From Ruthenibacterium sp. (GTDB lineage: Bacteria; Bacillota; Clostridia; Oscillospirales; Ruminococcaceae), in the NCBI GenBank assembly GCA_020025235.1, contig JAHHSL010000019.1:1-36183 (forward strand): DNA of 36,183 bases. The letters are read 5' to 3'. This document shows positions 21,409 through 29,708 of the stretch, piece by piece (within the stretch, counting starts at the first letter, position 1; each line of letters starts with the position of its first letter). The notes under the pieces were generated by a model. The model saw only the letters and a program-made list of their open reading frames with translations. It made no database searches and was not told the origin of the DNA. A program made the position numbers and the translations under genes.

Positions 21409-22341
21409 TTACAAATGTTTTTCCAGCCAGTGCAGCACATCACGGTAGACGATCAGCTTTGTTTCTTCGTTCAGGATCTCATGCCGCAGGCCGGGATACA
21501 GCTTCATCTGCGTATCCTTCATGCCGGTTTTCCGGAACATCCGGCACGCCTTTTCGACCCCCTTGCCCATATCTCCGACGGGGTCCTGCGCACCGGAAAT
21601 GAACAGAACCGGCATGCTGTGGTCCATTTTTGCGATATTTTCGCTTTTTGTGATGAACCCGAGCCCTTCCAGGATATCGCGCAGCAGTCCTACCGTCACT
21701 TCACCGCCGCATAGGATATCTTCAAGGTAGGCATCCACATTTTCTTCGCTTGCGGATACCCAGTCCGAGGGCGTCCGGTTCGGCGCAAATTTTTTATTGT
21801 ATGAGCCAAACGCAAGATTTTCCGCTTTGGCACTGTATCCGGCTTTTCCGTACTTTTTGATCTCATGGTCTGCCATGAGCTTTCCGCCTTCGATCGTCAG
21901 CGCCGAAGGGTGTCCCGTTCCGCACAGAACACATCCGCTGACGCGCCCCGGATACCGGATGATATGGCTGCGCGAAAGGAACGAGCCCATGGAATGTCCG
22001 AACAGGAAATACGGCACACCCGGAAATTCTTCCACGGTGCGGCGGCGAAGCTCTTCCACATCATCCACCGCATGCCACCAGCCGTTTTCTTCCCCGAAAT
22101 AGCGCCACGGGGCATTTTTGATCTGCGAACGGCCATGGCCCAGATGATCGTTTGCCACAACGGCAAATCCGTTTTCGCACAGATACCGCGCGAAGGGATC
22201 GTAGCGCTTGGCATATTCTGCCACACCGTGCACGATCTGCACAACACCGCGTACGGGGCAGTCCTTCGGCGTCCAGCGGTTGGCATGGATCATGGTCCTG
22301 CCGTCGCTGGAAGGATAGAAATATTCAAAATATTCTGTCAT
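21409..22341 (-). CDS. Alpha/beta hydrolase, monoacylglycerol lipase / lysophospholipase type
   Basis: 310-residue soluble serine hydrolase. Oxyanion region VVQIVHGVAEYAKRYDPFARYL; NDHLGHGRS; nucleophile S117 in FGHSMGS; acid in ISGAQDPVGDMG; and His in YPGLRHEIL. These are the marks of the Hydrolase_4 (Ser aminopeptidase S33, PldB-like) family, which cleaves monoacylglycerols or lysophospholipids. No signal peptide. The ATG at 22341 has AAGGAG nine bases upstream. Divergent from the radical SAM gene, first of a pair with the DUF308 gene. Confidence 0.9.
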   Translation of the reverse strand: MTEYFEYFYPSSDGRTMIHANRWTPKDCPVRGVVQIVHGVAEYAKRYDPFARYLCENGFAVVANDHLGHGRSQIKNAPWRYFGEENGWWHAVDDVEELRRRTVEEFPGVPYFLFGHSMGSFLSRSHIIRYPGRVSGCVLCGTGHPSALTIEGGKLMADHEIKKYGKAGYSAKAENLAFGSYNKKFAPNRTPSDWVSASEENVDAYLEDILCGGEVTVGLLRDILEGLGFITKSENIAKMDHSMPVLFISGAQDPVGDMGKGVEKACRMFRKTGMKDTQMKLYPGLRHEILNEETKLIVYRDVLHWLEKHL

Positions 22342-22574
22342 AAGCTTTGTCTCCTTACGCTGTTTTCTGCTTTCCGATCGTTTTTTTTGCGGAAGCTTCT
22401 TTTTGCAGTGTACCCGAAAGCCTTGTGCTTGTATACAGACAAAAACAGGCCGTTTATCTAAAAACCATACAAACGTTTGCATTTGTCCGGTTTTCGCACT
22501 TAGCTTCTGCCTGTTTTTTTTAGGCACTTGGCCGTGTTTGTTTGAAAACCAGACAGCAGGATGCCCTTTGTCTA

Positions 22575-22603
22575 TTGGATAGGGATCTTTTTCCATGTAC
22601 GAT
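22575..22603 (+). promoter_or_regulatory. Possible promoter of the radical SAM gene
   Basis: TTGGAT (22575-22580), 17 bases, TACGAT (22598-22603). The 299-base divergent gap 22342-22640 also has a minus-strand TACACT that may serve the lipase gene, and otherwise holds no gene or clear repeat. Confidence 0.45.
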
Positions 22604-22640
22604 TAAGGCACGAAAACAACTTCCAAAGGAGTGCTTGATT

Positions 22641-24014
22641 ATGTTGTCCAACAGCCTGAAAAAATTCGGGATCGAAACTGCTTATTCCTATATTGAAAAA
22701 GATCCCGAAAAGAATCTTTCCAAACTCATGGACTGGGTCGACCGCATTGCCGGCGACGGTCCGAAAAGCTTCCCGACGCAGCGTGCAGTATTTCGCAACA
22801 TCATCAATGATCCCAATTCCAACTGGCATCAGCTGATTATGCGCATCCTCCATGATACGGATCGCGAAGTGCTGAAAACTGTTTTCACCAACTTCTTCCT
22901 CAACGCCAATATCATCGGCTGGCCGCTTCAGGAAAAATACCGCGAACAGTACGGCTGCAACATTCCCTGGGCCATTCTGCTGGACCCCACCAGTGCCTGC
23001 AACCTGCACTGCACCGGATGCTGGGCTGCCGAATACGGCAACAAGCTGAACCTTTCCTTTGATGAGATCGACAGCATCATCACACAGGGCAAAGAGCTTG
23101 GCGTATATATGTACATCTATACCGGCGGTGAACCGCTCGTCCGCAAAAAAGACATCATCGCACTGTGCGAAAAACATTCCGACTGCGTGTTCCTTTCCTT
23201 TACCAATGCGACCCTGATCGACGGGGATTTTGCAAAGGAAATGCTGCGCGTCAAGAACTTTATCCCCGCCATCAGCGTGGAAGGCGAAAAGGCCGTTCAT
23301 GACGGACGCCGCGGCATCGGTTCTTACGACAAGGTCGTAAATGCAATGAACATCCTGAAAGAAAACCGCCTGCCGTTCGGTATTTCCTGCTGCTACACAA
23401 GCCAGAACATCGATTCCGTTGCAGGCGAATCGTTTGTTGACCAGATGATCGAATGGGGCGCTTCGTTCGTATGGTACTTCCATTACATGCCGGTCGGAAA
23501 CGACGCTGTGCCGGAGCTGATGCCTTCCCCCGAACAGCGTGAATACATCTACCACACCATTCGTCATTACCGCACCACGAAGGGCATCTTCAGCATCGAC
23601 TTCCAGAACGACGGCGAATACGTGGAAGGCTGCATCGCAGGCGGCCGCCGCTATCTGCACATCAACGCAAACGGTGACGTTGACCCGTGCGTGTTCATCC
23701 ACTATTCCGACAGCAATATCCGCGAAAAAACGCTGCTGGAATGTCTGCGTTCCCCGCTTTTCATGGCATACCACGATGGTCAGCCGTTCAACGACAACCA
23801 CCTGCGTCCGTGCCCGATGCTGGAAAACCCGGAAAAGCTGCGTGCGATCATTGAAAAAACACACGCTCCTTCCACGGATCTGCAAAGCCCGGAAAGCGCC
23901 GAGCATCTGTGTGCAAAGTGCGACCTTTACGCACAGAACTGGGCACCTTCTGCATACGAACTGTGGGAAAAATCCCACCCCTGCTCCGGCTGCAGCGGCT
24001 GCGCAGACAAATAA
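22641..24014 (+). CDS. Radical SAM enzyme with SPASM-like C terminus, substrate unknown
   Basis: 457-residue cytoplasmic iron-sulfur enzyme. The SAM-binding [4Fe-4S] motif is C120-x3-C124-x2-C127 (SACNLHCTGCWA), with GGEP at 162-165. The C-terminal half has further Cys groups: YVEGCIAGGRRYLHINANGDVDPCVF, LRPCPMLENPE, HLCAKCDLYAQNW, and a final HPCSGCSGC. This is consistent with one or two auxiliary clusters in a SPASM-type arrangement. The N-terminal 100 residues are helical and precede the barrel. No short precursor-peptide gene is visible beside it, so a peptide-modifying role is not supported. AAAGGAG precedes the ATG at 22641. Monocistronic. Confidence 0.9.
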   Translation: MLSNSLKKFGIETAYSYIEKDPEKNLSKLMDWVDRIAGDGPKSFPTQRAVFRNIINDPNSNWHQLIMRILHDTDREVLKTVFTNFFLNANIIGWPLQEKYREQYGCNIPWAILLDPTSACNLHCTGCWAAEYGNKLNLSFDEIDSIITQGKELGVYMYIYTGGEPLVRKKDIIALCEKHSDCVFLSFTNATLIDGDFAKEMLRVKNFIPAISVEGEKAVHDGRRGIGSYDKVVNAMNILKENRLPFGISCCYTSQNIDSVAGESFVDQMIEWGASFVWYFHYMPVGNDAVPELMPSPEQREYIYHTIRHYRTTKGIFSIDFQNDGEYVEGCIAGGRRYLHINANGDVDPCVFIHYSDSNIREKTLLECLRSPLFMAYHDGQPFNDNHLRPCPMLENPEKLRAIIEKTHAPSTDLQSPESAEHLCAKCDLYAQNWAPSAYELWEKSHPCSGCSGCADK

Positions 24015-24024
24015 GCGCGGCATT

Positions 24025-24138
24025 GGTGCGGCTTATGCAAGGCTGCAATGTTCATTCCCGCTATGCCTTCTGCATCAAAGCCGTTTTGCCGCAGAAGATC
24101 GCAAACCAGCCTTGCCCCGTGTGAAAAGCCGCCGCACC
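24025..24138 (+). repeat. Nested inverted repeat in the 3' region of the radical SAM gene
   Basis: Three co-linear pairs nest inside each other: GGTGCGGCTT (24025-24034) with AAGCCGCCGCACC (24126-24138, three-base bulge), CAAGGCTG (24038-24045) with CAGCCTTG (24107-24114), and CTTCTGC (24067-24073) with GCAGAAG (24091-24097). It begins 11 bases after the stop codon and is followed by GTTTTATCTTT. It could be a structured 3' UTR, a small RNA or a decayed mobile element. No coding sequence is credible here. Confidence 0.6.
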
Positions 24139-24184
24139 GTTTTATCTTTACTTACTCCTTTCCATTTCGTTTTTTTCTCCCCTC

Positions 24185-24223
24185 GAAAATACCCGCCTGT
24201 TCAGCGAACAGACGGGTATTTTC
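24185..24223. terminator. Bidirectional terminator between radical SAM and TetR genes
   Basis: AAAATACCCG-C-CTGTTC / GAACAG-ACGGGTATTTT around an AGC loop, with T-rich flanks on both strands, between convergent genes. Confidence 0.88.
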
Positions 24224-24227
24224 CTTT

Positions 24228-24794
24228 TTATTCTGTTTGTGTGTTTTCACCCGCATGCCGGAGCATTTCAAGCCCCGCATCATCAAAAAGCTGATACATC
24301 CGCATGGAATCACCCAGCAGATCATAATTCATGCCAGCATTCAGCCAATCGAGGAAAATCCCAACCAGCATGCACTTATAGAAGCGAACGATCAGTTCTT
24401 TATCCTCCTGCCGGATCTTCATACCGCCGGCAATATTTATAATATATTCCCGAACCAGGTACAAAAGCAGATGATCCAGATGACTGATAAAAACTTCGCG
24501 CGGCAAAGAGCGGTACACATGCATAACGGCCTTTTTGTTTTCGATAAAATACTGTACTGTCACCGAAATGCAGTCCTGCAGGGAATCAATGCTGCAGTGT
24601 TTTTCGATCAGTGCGTCGATCCTGCTTTTCAGGATGCCTTCCAGAAGGGAGGGAATATCCTGATAGTGATAATAAAATGTGTTCCGGTTCACCCCGCACC
24701 GTTCGACGATATCCTTTACGGTGATCTTGTCAAACGGTCTTTCGTCCAGAAGCTGTAAAAATGCTTCTGCAATCGCTTCTTTTCTGTAGTTCAT
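24228..24794 (-). CDS. TetR-family regulator (TetR_C_8 / DhaS-like), end of the hyp operon
   Basis: 188-residue regulator. Helix-turn-helix at residues 6-50 (IAEAFLQLLDERPFDKITVKDIVERCGVNRNTFYYHYQDIPSLL). The C-terminal ligand domain includes YRSLPREVFISHLDHLLLYLVREYI and RFYKCMLVGIFLDWLNAGM, the pattern of TetR_C_8 proteins. It starts 13 bases after hypA with AGGA nine bases before the ATG, so it is the last gene of the hypB-oxidoreductase-hypA transcript. A second TetR of the same subtype stands at the other end of this block (29709-30254). Effector and target are unknown. Confidence 0.9.
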   Translation of the reverse strand: MNYRKEAIAEAFLQLLDERPFDKITVKDIVERCGVNRNTFYYHYQDIPSLLEGILKSRIDALIEKHCSIDSLQDCISVTVQYFIENKKAVMHVYRSLPREVFISHLDHLLLYLVREYIINIAGGMKIRQEDKELIVRFYKCMLVGIFLDWLNAGMNYDLLGDSMRMYQLFDDAGLEMLRHAGENTQTE

Positions 24795-24807
24795 TGTGCA
24801 CTATCCT

Positions 24808-25149
24808 TCAGCTGCATTGTATTTCTTTTATTATAACATCATTTCCGGATAAAATCTCCATATTTTGGCTGCCGCAGTCCGGGCAGGTGAAATCATGCGC
24901 CATAGCATTGAATTCCCTGCCGCAGTCTTTGCAGCGCACGATGCCGGGGATCGTCTCCATTTCCAAAACCGTGTTTTCCATGAAGGTTTTGTATACGGCA
25001 GCCGGATAGCAGGCCTCCATATACCGCGGCACCACACCGGAAAGCTCGCCTACTTCCAGCACAAGCTTGTGCACCTGTGTAAGCCCCTGTTCCATTACGA
25101 TTTTTTCAATGGTGTTCACCATTGAACTGATGACGCCCAATTCGTGCAT
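24808..25149 (-). CDS. hypA: Hydrogenase nickel-insertion protein HypA
   Basis: 113-residue nickel metallochaperone. The N-terminal M-H-E carries the nickel-binding His2. The structural zinc site is C73-x2-C76 and C89-x2-C92 (CKDCGREF, CPDCGSQ). It delivers Ni to [NiFe] hydrogenase precursors, or to other Ni enzymes, in partnership with HypB. AAGGAGG precedes the ATG. It sits 24 bases after the oxidoreductase gene. No Ni-enzyme subunit and no hypCDEF are in the window. Confidence 0.95.
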   Translation of the reverse strand: MHELGVISSMVNTIEKIVMEQGLTQVHKLVLEVGELSGVVPRYMEACYPAAVYKTFMENTVLEMETIPGIVRCKDCGREFNAMAHDFTCPDCGSQNMEILSGNDVIIKEIQCS

Positions 25150-25173
25150 GGGCCGCCCTCCTTCCCCGGACGC

Positions 25174-27843
25174 TTAATGTCCGATTTCCTTTACGGCCGT
25201 CACCGCGATCTTGCCCGCGCGCTTGACTGCATTGGCCGCCATTTTGATCGGCAGATGCTCATAGGTATCCGGTGTGGAATCGTGCGTGCGCACCAGATGG
25301 ATCGCATCGAACCTGCACTTTGTGGTGCACTGGCCGCAGCCGATGCACATATAGGAATCCACCTGTGCCGCGCCGCAGCCAAGGCAGCGTTCGGTTTCCT
25401 TTTTCATCTGTTCTTCCGTAAATGTCACGCGGTTATCTTTAAAGGAATTTTTCGCCTGCGGATTGTGGCCGACCTTCTGGCGCGGCGCATTATCAAAGCC
25501 TTCCAGCACCACATTGTTCTTATCGAATGCGTGATACTCACGGCGGTCGCGTCCGAGCGTCAGGCTCTGGCCCGGCTGCACATAGCGGTGAATGGAAATG
25601 GCGCCTTCCTTGCCCGCTGCAATGGCGTGGATCGCAAACTTCGGGCCGGTGAATGCATCGCCGCCCACAAAGACGTCCGGTTCATCGGTCTGATACGTCA
25701 GCGCATCGGCGCTTGCCGTATTGCCGCGTCCCAGCTTCACCTTGCTGCCTTCCAGCAGGCCGCCCCACTCGATGGACTGGCCGATCGACAGCAGCACATA
25801 GTCTGCCTCCACGACCATGACTTCGTTTTCGTCAAACTCGGGGGCAAAGCGTCCTTCGCTGTTGAATACACGAACACACTTGTGGAATTCCACGCCGGTG
25901 ACCCTGCCGTTTTCCGTCAGGATGCGGCGCGGGCCCCAGCCGTTGTTGATGGCAATATTTTCTGCCAGTGTTTCTTCCACTTCTTCGTCCAGTGCGGGCA
26001 TTTCGCTGCGGCTCTCCAGACAGTAAAGCGATACACTGTCCGCGCCGGTTCGCACTGCCGTTCGTGCGACGTCCACGGCAACATTGCCGCCGCCGATGAC
26101 AAGCACCCTGCCGGAAAGCTCTGTCTCGCGGCCAAGGTTCACATTGCGCAGGAATTCAACGCCCGCGATGACGCCCTGCGCATCTTCGCCCTCGACACCG
26201 AGGCGGCGTCCGCCCTGTGCGCCGATTGCAAGATAAAATGCCTGATAGCCTTCTTCGCGCAGCTTGGCAAGCGTGACGTCCCTGCCCACTTCCACGCCGG
26301 TTTTGAATTCGACGCCCAGTTCACGCAGGACTTCGATTTCCGCTTCCACAACGTCCTTTTCCAGACGGAATGCCGGGATGCCCAGTGTGAGCATGCCGCC
26401 GACTTTTTCTTCCTTTTCAAAGACCGTTACGCGGTATCCGTCCAGTGCAAGGTAGTATGCGCAGGAAAGACCCGCGGGGCCTGCGCCCACAACGGCAATT
26501 TTTTTGCCGTATTCGTGCCGCTTTTCGGGGACAAAACGGTTTTTGCTGTCCAGTTCCCGGTCAGCAATGAATTTTTTGATTTCGTCGATTGCGATCGGCT
26601 CGTCGATATCACCGCGCGTACATTCGCTTTCGCAGCCGTGCGGGCAGATGCGTCCGCAGACGGCGGGGAACGGATTTTCCTTTTTGATCAGTTCCAGTGC
26701 TTCGCGGTATTTGCCCTGGCTTGCAAGGCGGATATAGCCCTGCACCGCAATATGTGCGGGGCATGCCGTTTTGCAGGGGGATGTGCCTTCCTGTGCAACG
26801 TCCTGCCGGTTTTCGCGGTAATCGACATTGTAATCCTTTGCGCTCCAGGTATGGTCGCGCGCAGTGCGCACCTCTTTTTCCGGCAGCGGCTTTTTTGCGC
26901 ACAGGCGCTGACCAAGCTGCACCGCATTGACCGGGCAGTTTTCCACGCATTGGCCGCAGGCAACGCACTTGCTGTAATCCACCTCTGCGGTAAAGTTGGA
27001 ACGGATCGCATCCGGCGTGCGGAACAGGCTTGCAATACGCATGGAAAAGCACGAACAGCCGCAGCAGTTGCAGATTGCAAACGCTTCGCCCAGTTCTTCG
27101 GTATGGGGCATCTCATGCATCAAGCCAAGCTCTTCCGCCTTATGGATGATTTCCTTTGCTTCTTCGCGGGTGATCTGGCGGGCGCGGCCTGTTTTGATGT
27201 AGTATTCTGCGCCGGAGCCCATCTGGATGCACATTTCCTGTTCCAGATGTCCGCAGCCTTCGTCCATGTGACGGCGCGATGCACGGCACGAACAATCGGA
27301 TACGCTGAACGTATCGTATTTATCCAGATAGTAGGAAAGCTTTTCCCACGGCTGCACACCCGGCACGTTTTCCAGCGCCGATTCCACCGGGATGACGCGC
27401 ATCATCGCCATGCCCTCGGGCAGCATCGGCGTCATCGGGGCAAGGCGGGTGCGGGTATACGCTTCAAACGCACGACCGATCTGCGGGTATTTTTCCAACT
27501 GTTCGCGGTTGTTGACCATCATTTCCAACATGCCGGGCGCAAAAATATTCACCCAGAACAGCTCCTGCCCATCCTCATGCCAGACCTTGCAAACACCGAT
27601 CTGGGCAAGCTCCATCAGAATCTTGTGGGCTTCCTCTACGCTTTTGCCGCTTTTTTTCGCAACATATTCCGCCGTGCGGGGCTTGCGCAGCCCCATGGTC
27701 AGCGCAACGTCTGCCTGTTCGTCGCTGACAACACATTCCAGTGCCATATACTCGGGACAATCCGCAGTGATCTTGTTCATAACACCGGCAAGGCCTCCGA
27801 CCATCTGCGCCAGCTTTACGATACGAGGTCTTAATTCTGTCAT
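25174..27843 (-). CDS. Multi-[4Fe-4S] FAD/NAD(P)H oxidoreductase with GltD-like core
   Basis: 889-residue soluble flavo-iron-sulfur protein. Residues 1-130 contain a helical, winged-helix-like part (RTAEYVAKKSGKSVEEAHKILMELAQIGV). 180-270 is Cys-rich (C184, C186, C197, C205; then C258, C260, C261, C263, C265). 293-303 is a ferredoxin motif (CVACGQCVENC). 357-430 is the GltD-type helical cluster domain (C357, C361, C396, C400, C404, C408). The FAD dinucleotide fold starts at 451 (GAGPAG) and the NAD(P) fold at 581 (IGGGNVAVDVA). 820-843 adds C820, C823 and a second ferredoxin motif CIGCGQCTTKC. It probably passes electrons between NAD(P)H and ferredoxin or another redox partner; the real partner is unknown. 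Wedged between hypB and hypA. Confidence 0.88.
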   Translation of the reverse strand: MTELRPRIVKLAQMVGGLAGVMNKITADCPEYMALECVVSDEQADVALTMGLRKPRTAEYVAKKSGKSVEEAHKILMELAQIGVCKVWHEDGQELFWVNIFAPGMLEMMVNNREQLEKYPQIGRAFEAYTRTRLAPMTPMLPEGMAMMRVIPVESALENVPGVQPWEKLSYYLDKYDTFSVSDCSCRASRRHMDEGCGHLEQEMCIQMGSGAEYYIKTGRARQITREEAKEIIHKAEELGLMHEMPHTEELGEAFAICNCCGCSCFSMRIASLFRTPDAIRSNFTAEVDYSKCVACGQCVENCPVNAVQLGQRLCAKKPLPEKEVRTARDHTWSAKDYNVDYRENRQDVAQEGTSPCKTACPAHIAVQGYIRLASQGKYREALELIKKENPFPAVCGRICPHGCESECTRGDIDEPIAIDEIKKFIADRELDSKNRFVPEKRHEYGKKIAVVGAGPAGLSCAYYLALDGYRVTVFEKEEKVGGMLTLGIPAFRLEKDVVEAEIEVLRELGVEFKTGVEVGRDVTLAKLREEGYQAFYLAIGAQGGRRLGVEGEDAQGVIAGVEFLRNVNLGRETELSGRVLVIGGGNVAVDVARTAVRTGADSVSLYCLESRSEMPALDEEVEETLAENIAINNGWGPRRILTENGRVTGVEFHKCVRVFNSEGRFAPEFDENEVMVVEADYVLLSIGQSIEWGGLLEGSKVKLGRGNTASADALTYQTDEPDVFVGGDAFTGPKFAIHAIAAGKEGAISIHRYVQPGQSLTLGRDRREYHAFDKNNVVLEGFDNAPRQKVGHNPQAKNSFKDNRVTFTEEQMKKETERCLGCGAAQVDSYMCIGCGQCTTKCRFDAIHLVRTHDSTPDTYEHLPIKMAANAVKRAGKIAVTAVKEIGH

Positions 27844-27882
27844 CTTCTTGTTCCTTTCCGCTTTTGTGCTGTTTTGTGTGTT

Positions 27883-28554
27883 TTACGCTTCACGCCATGC
27901 CTTTACCTGCCCGCGCAGCCAGTCCGCCCACTGGTCGATCCCCTCGCCCGTCTTGGCGCAGATCGGGATGATCGTCGCGTTCGGGTTGCGCATTTTAACA
28001 TATTCGCGGCACTTTTCCATGTCGAAATCGAAGTACGGCAGCACGTCGATCTTATTCACCAGAACCACATCGCAAATGGAAAACATCAGCGGGTATTTCA
28101 GCGGCTTATCATGTCCTTCCGGCACGGAAAGGATCATGGCGTTCTTCACTGCACCGGTGTCAAATTCCGCCGGGCAGACAAGATTGCCCACGTTTTCCAG
28201 AATGGCAAGCTCGATGCCTTCGGTATCCAGCCCTTCCAGCCCCTGCCGGGTCATTTCCGCATCCAGATGGCACATGCCGCCCGTGTGCAACTGAATTGCC
28301 TTTGCACCGGTCTGCGAAATGGTTTTTGCGTCCACGTCGGAATCAATATCAGCTTCCATGACGCCGATTTTGAATTCGTCCCGCAGCGCTTCGATCGTTC
28401 TTGTGAGCGTCGTTGTCTTGCCCGAGCCCGGGGACGACATCAGATTGAGCAAAAAGACCTTTTTCTTTTTCAGTTCTTCGCGCAGAAGGCGTGCCTGCTC
28501 GTCGTTATCCGCAAAAACGCTCTGCTTGATTTCCAAAACCTTAACTGCCTGCAT
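27883..28554 (-). CDS. hypB: Hydrogenase nickel-incorporation GTPase HypB
   Basis: 223-residue GTPase. P-loop SSPGSGKTT (41-48), metal-binding C95-H96 in GGMCHLDAEM, ENVGNLVCPAEFDTG (switch region and conserved Cys), and the guanine-specificity motif VNKID. The N terminus lacks both the CxxCGC motif and the His-rich stretch of some HypBs, so it probably has no separate Ni-storage site. Perfect AAGGAGG ribosome site. With HypA it loads nickel into an apo-enzyme encoded elsewhere. Confidence 0.96.
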   Translation of the reverse strand: MQAVKVLEIKQSVFADNDEQARLLREELKKKKVFLLNLMSSPGSGKTTTLTRTIEALRDEFKIGVMEADIDSDVDAKTISQTGAKAIQLHTGGMCHLDAEMTRQGLEGLDTEGIELAILENVGNLVCPAEFDTGAVKNAMILSVPEGHDKPLKYPLMFSICDVVLVNKIDVLPYFDFDMEKCREYVKMRNPNATIIPICAKTGEGIDQWADWLRGQVKAWREA

Positions 28555-28682
28555 AGTTCCTCCTTACGTCAGTACGGGCTGCCTGCACCCGTCTGCCGCT
28601 TTTAAAAAAATCCAAAGCATCCGCGCCCCGTCTGCACAAGGACGCAGATGCATTTTGTACTGTTTTGAATCGTGCGCCTTAC

Positions 28683-29540
28683 TCAGTCCAGAAAGAACGG
28701 AGAAAATTCAAAGCCGACGCCGCCGTGCATCATGGTGATGACGATGCACGCACCGATCAGCACAAGGTTGATAAGCATTGCCGCGATCTGCACATTGCGT
28801 TTTTTCGTCCACGCCACAAAGCGGGAGAATCGCTCGGATCGAAATTCGCGTTCAAACCAATCCTTTGCGCCGATCTGCATCCAGCCGCCGATAGCAAGGC
28901 TGTTTGCACGCAGCAAAAGCCACATGCCAAGGCCGCCGTAAACGCCCATGCCCATGGTGAACAGACACCCAAGCAGCGGTGCGGAAAGAAAACCCACATG
29001 CATCAAGGCAACGGAATCGCTGAATTCGTTTGTGACAAAGATCCAGTTCCAGATCGTATACGCAATCGCATACATCAGCGTAACGGCGGGAATGACGCCG
29101 CGCGTCAGGTAGTAATCACCAAACGGGGCTTCCCACTGCCACAGACCGCGCAGCGCAGCGACGCCGACTGCAACCGCAAAGCCGGATACGGCGTTGAAAT
29201 ATTTTTTGTAGCGCAGAAGATCCGTCAGCGTGGCCTCCAGGATATTGACGATCAGGGCAAGCATGATCAGATCCACATACACCTGCGGGTTGAACAGGCG
29301 CAGCGCGGCAAATACGATCAGCACGCGCATCGTCAGCAGCGTTGTCAGCTTCAGCCGTTCAAAGAAAACCGGTTTTGCGAAAATAAGTACCAGAATCGAG
29401 GGAACCACGATCATCGGCACGTTTCCCCAGATCGGATAAAATGCGCTGAAGATCGCCATTCCCAGAATGGCCGCCGTGAACATGATCCACTTGATCAGGA
29501 CGTCCGCTTTACCGCATGCGGGAGTTTTCGGGTCTTTCAT
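28683..29540 (-). CDS. Polytopic membrane protein of unknown function
   Basis: 285-residue protein with about eight transmembrane segments (IKWIMFTAAILGMAIFSAFYPIW, NVPMIVVPSILVLIFA, VYVDLIMLALIVNILEATLTDLL, GVIPAVTLMYAIAYTIWNWIFV and others). The segment IWNWIFVTNEFSDSVALMHVGF is rich in polar residues within the membrane, and VYGGLGMWLLLRANSLAIGGWM follows. It may belong to DUF5692, but I am not sure of that. It is the first gene upstream of hypB on the same strand (128-base gap without a clear promoter) and is divergent from a TetR regulator, which makes it a likely regulated target. No function is assigned. Confidence 0.78.
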   Translation of the reverse strand: MKDPKTPACGKADVLIKWIMFTAAILGMAIFSAFYPIWGNVPMIVVPSILVLIFAKPVFFERLKLTTLLTMRVLIVFAALRLFNPQVYVDLIMLALIVNILEATLTDLLRYKKYFNAVSGFAVAVGVAALRGLWQWEAPFGDYYLTRGVIPAVTLMYAIAYTIWNWIFVTNEFSDSVALMHVGFLSAPLLGCLFTMGMGVYGGLGMWLLLRANSLAIGGWMQIGAKDWFEREFRSERFSRFVAWTKKRNVQIAAMLINLVLIGACIVITMMHGGVGFEFSPFFLD

Positions 29541-29608
29541 AAAAGATTCCTCCTAAAATAATATATCCTTCGCCCTGTTCACCACGAAAAGGCGACAGAA
29601 TCCCCGTT

Positions 29609-29644
29609 TTGCAGGCGCACCTGCAAGGCAGAGCGCGGCTCTGC
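29609..29644. promoter_or_regulatory. Two adjacent inverted repeats in the divergent TetR/membrane-protein promoter
   Basis: TTGCAGG-CGCA-CCTGCAA (29609-29626) and GCAGAGC-GCG-GCTCTGC (29628-29644) stand side by side and end exactly at the TetR -35 box. Either may be the TetR operator, or they may be hairpins in the leader of the membrane-protein mRNA. Confidence 0.5.
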
Positions 29645-29674
29645 TTGAAAATAAACCCCATTGTATTGTATAAT
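29645..29674 (+). promoter_or_regulatory. Promoter of the divergent TetR gene
   Basis: TTGAAA (29645-29650), 18-base spacer, TATAAT (29669-29674). The start of transcription would be near 29681, leaving a short leader with the AAAGGAG ribosome site. Confidence 0.75.
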
Positions 29675-29708
29675 AAAGGTACTTACCCGCAGAAAGGAGT
29701 GGCTGACG

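Noticed and set aside
22572..24023. Long minus-strand frame opposite the radical SAM gene
   Set aside because: Antisense shadow of a gene with catalytic motifs; the Val/Phe/Ala-rich product resembles no family.
25144..27834. Very long open frame on the plus strand opposite the FAD oxidoreductase
   Set aside because: It is exactly antisense to a gene with clear domains. Its translation is His/Cys/Arg-rich low-complexity text, and there is no ribosome site. High GC in third positions of the real gene explains the open antisense frame.
28665..29561. Plus-strand frame opposite the polytopic membrane protein
   Set aside because: Its charged low-complexity product is the antisense of transmembrane codons; the membrane protein has a proper start and context.
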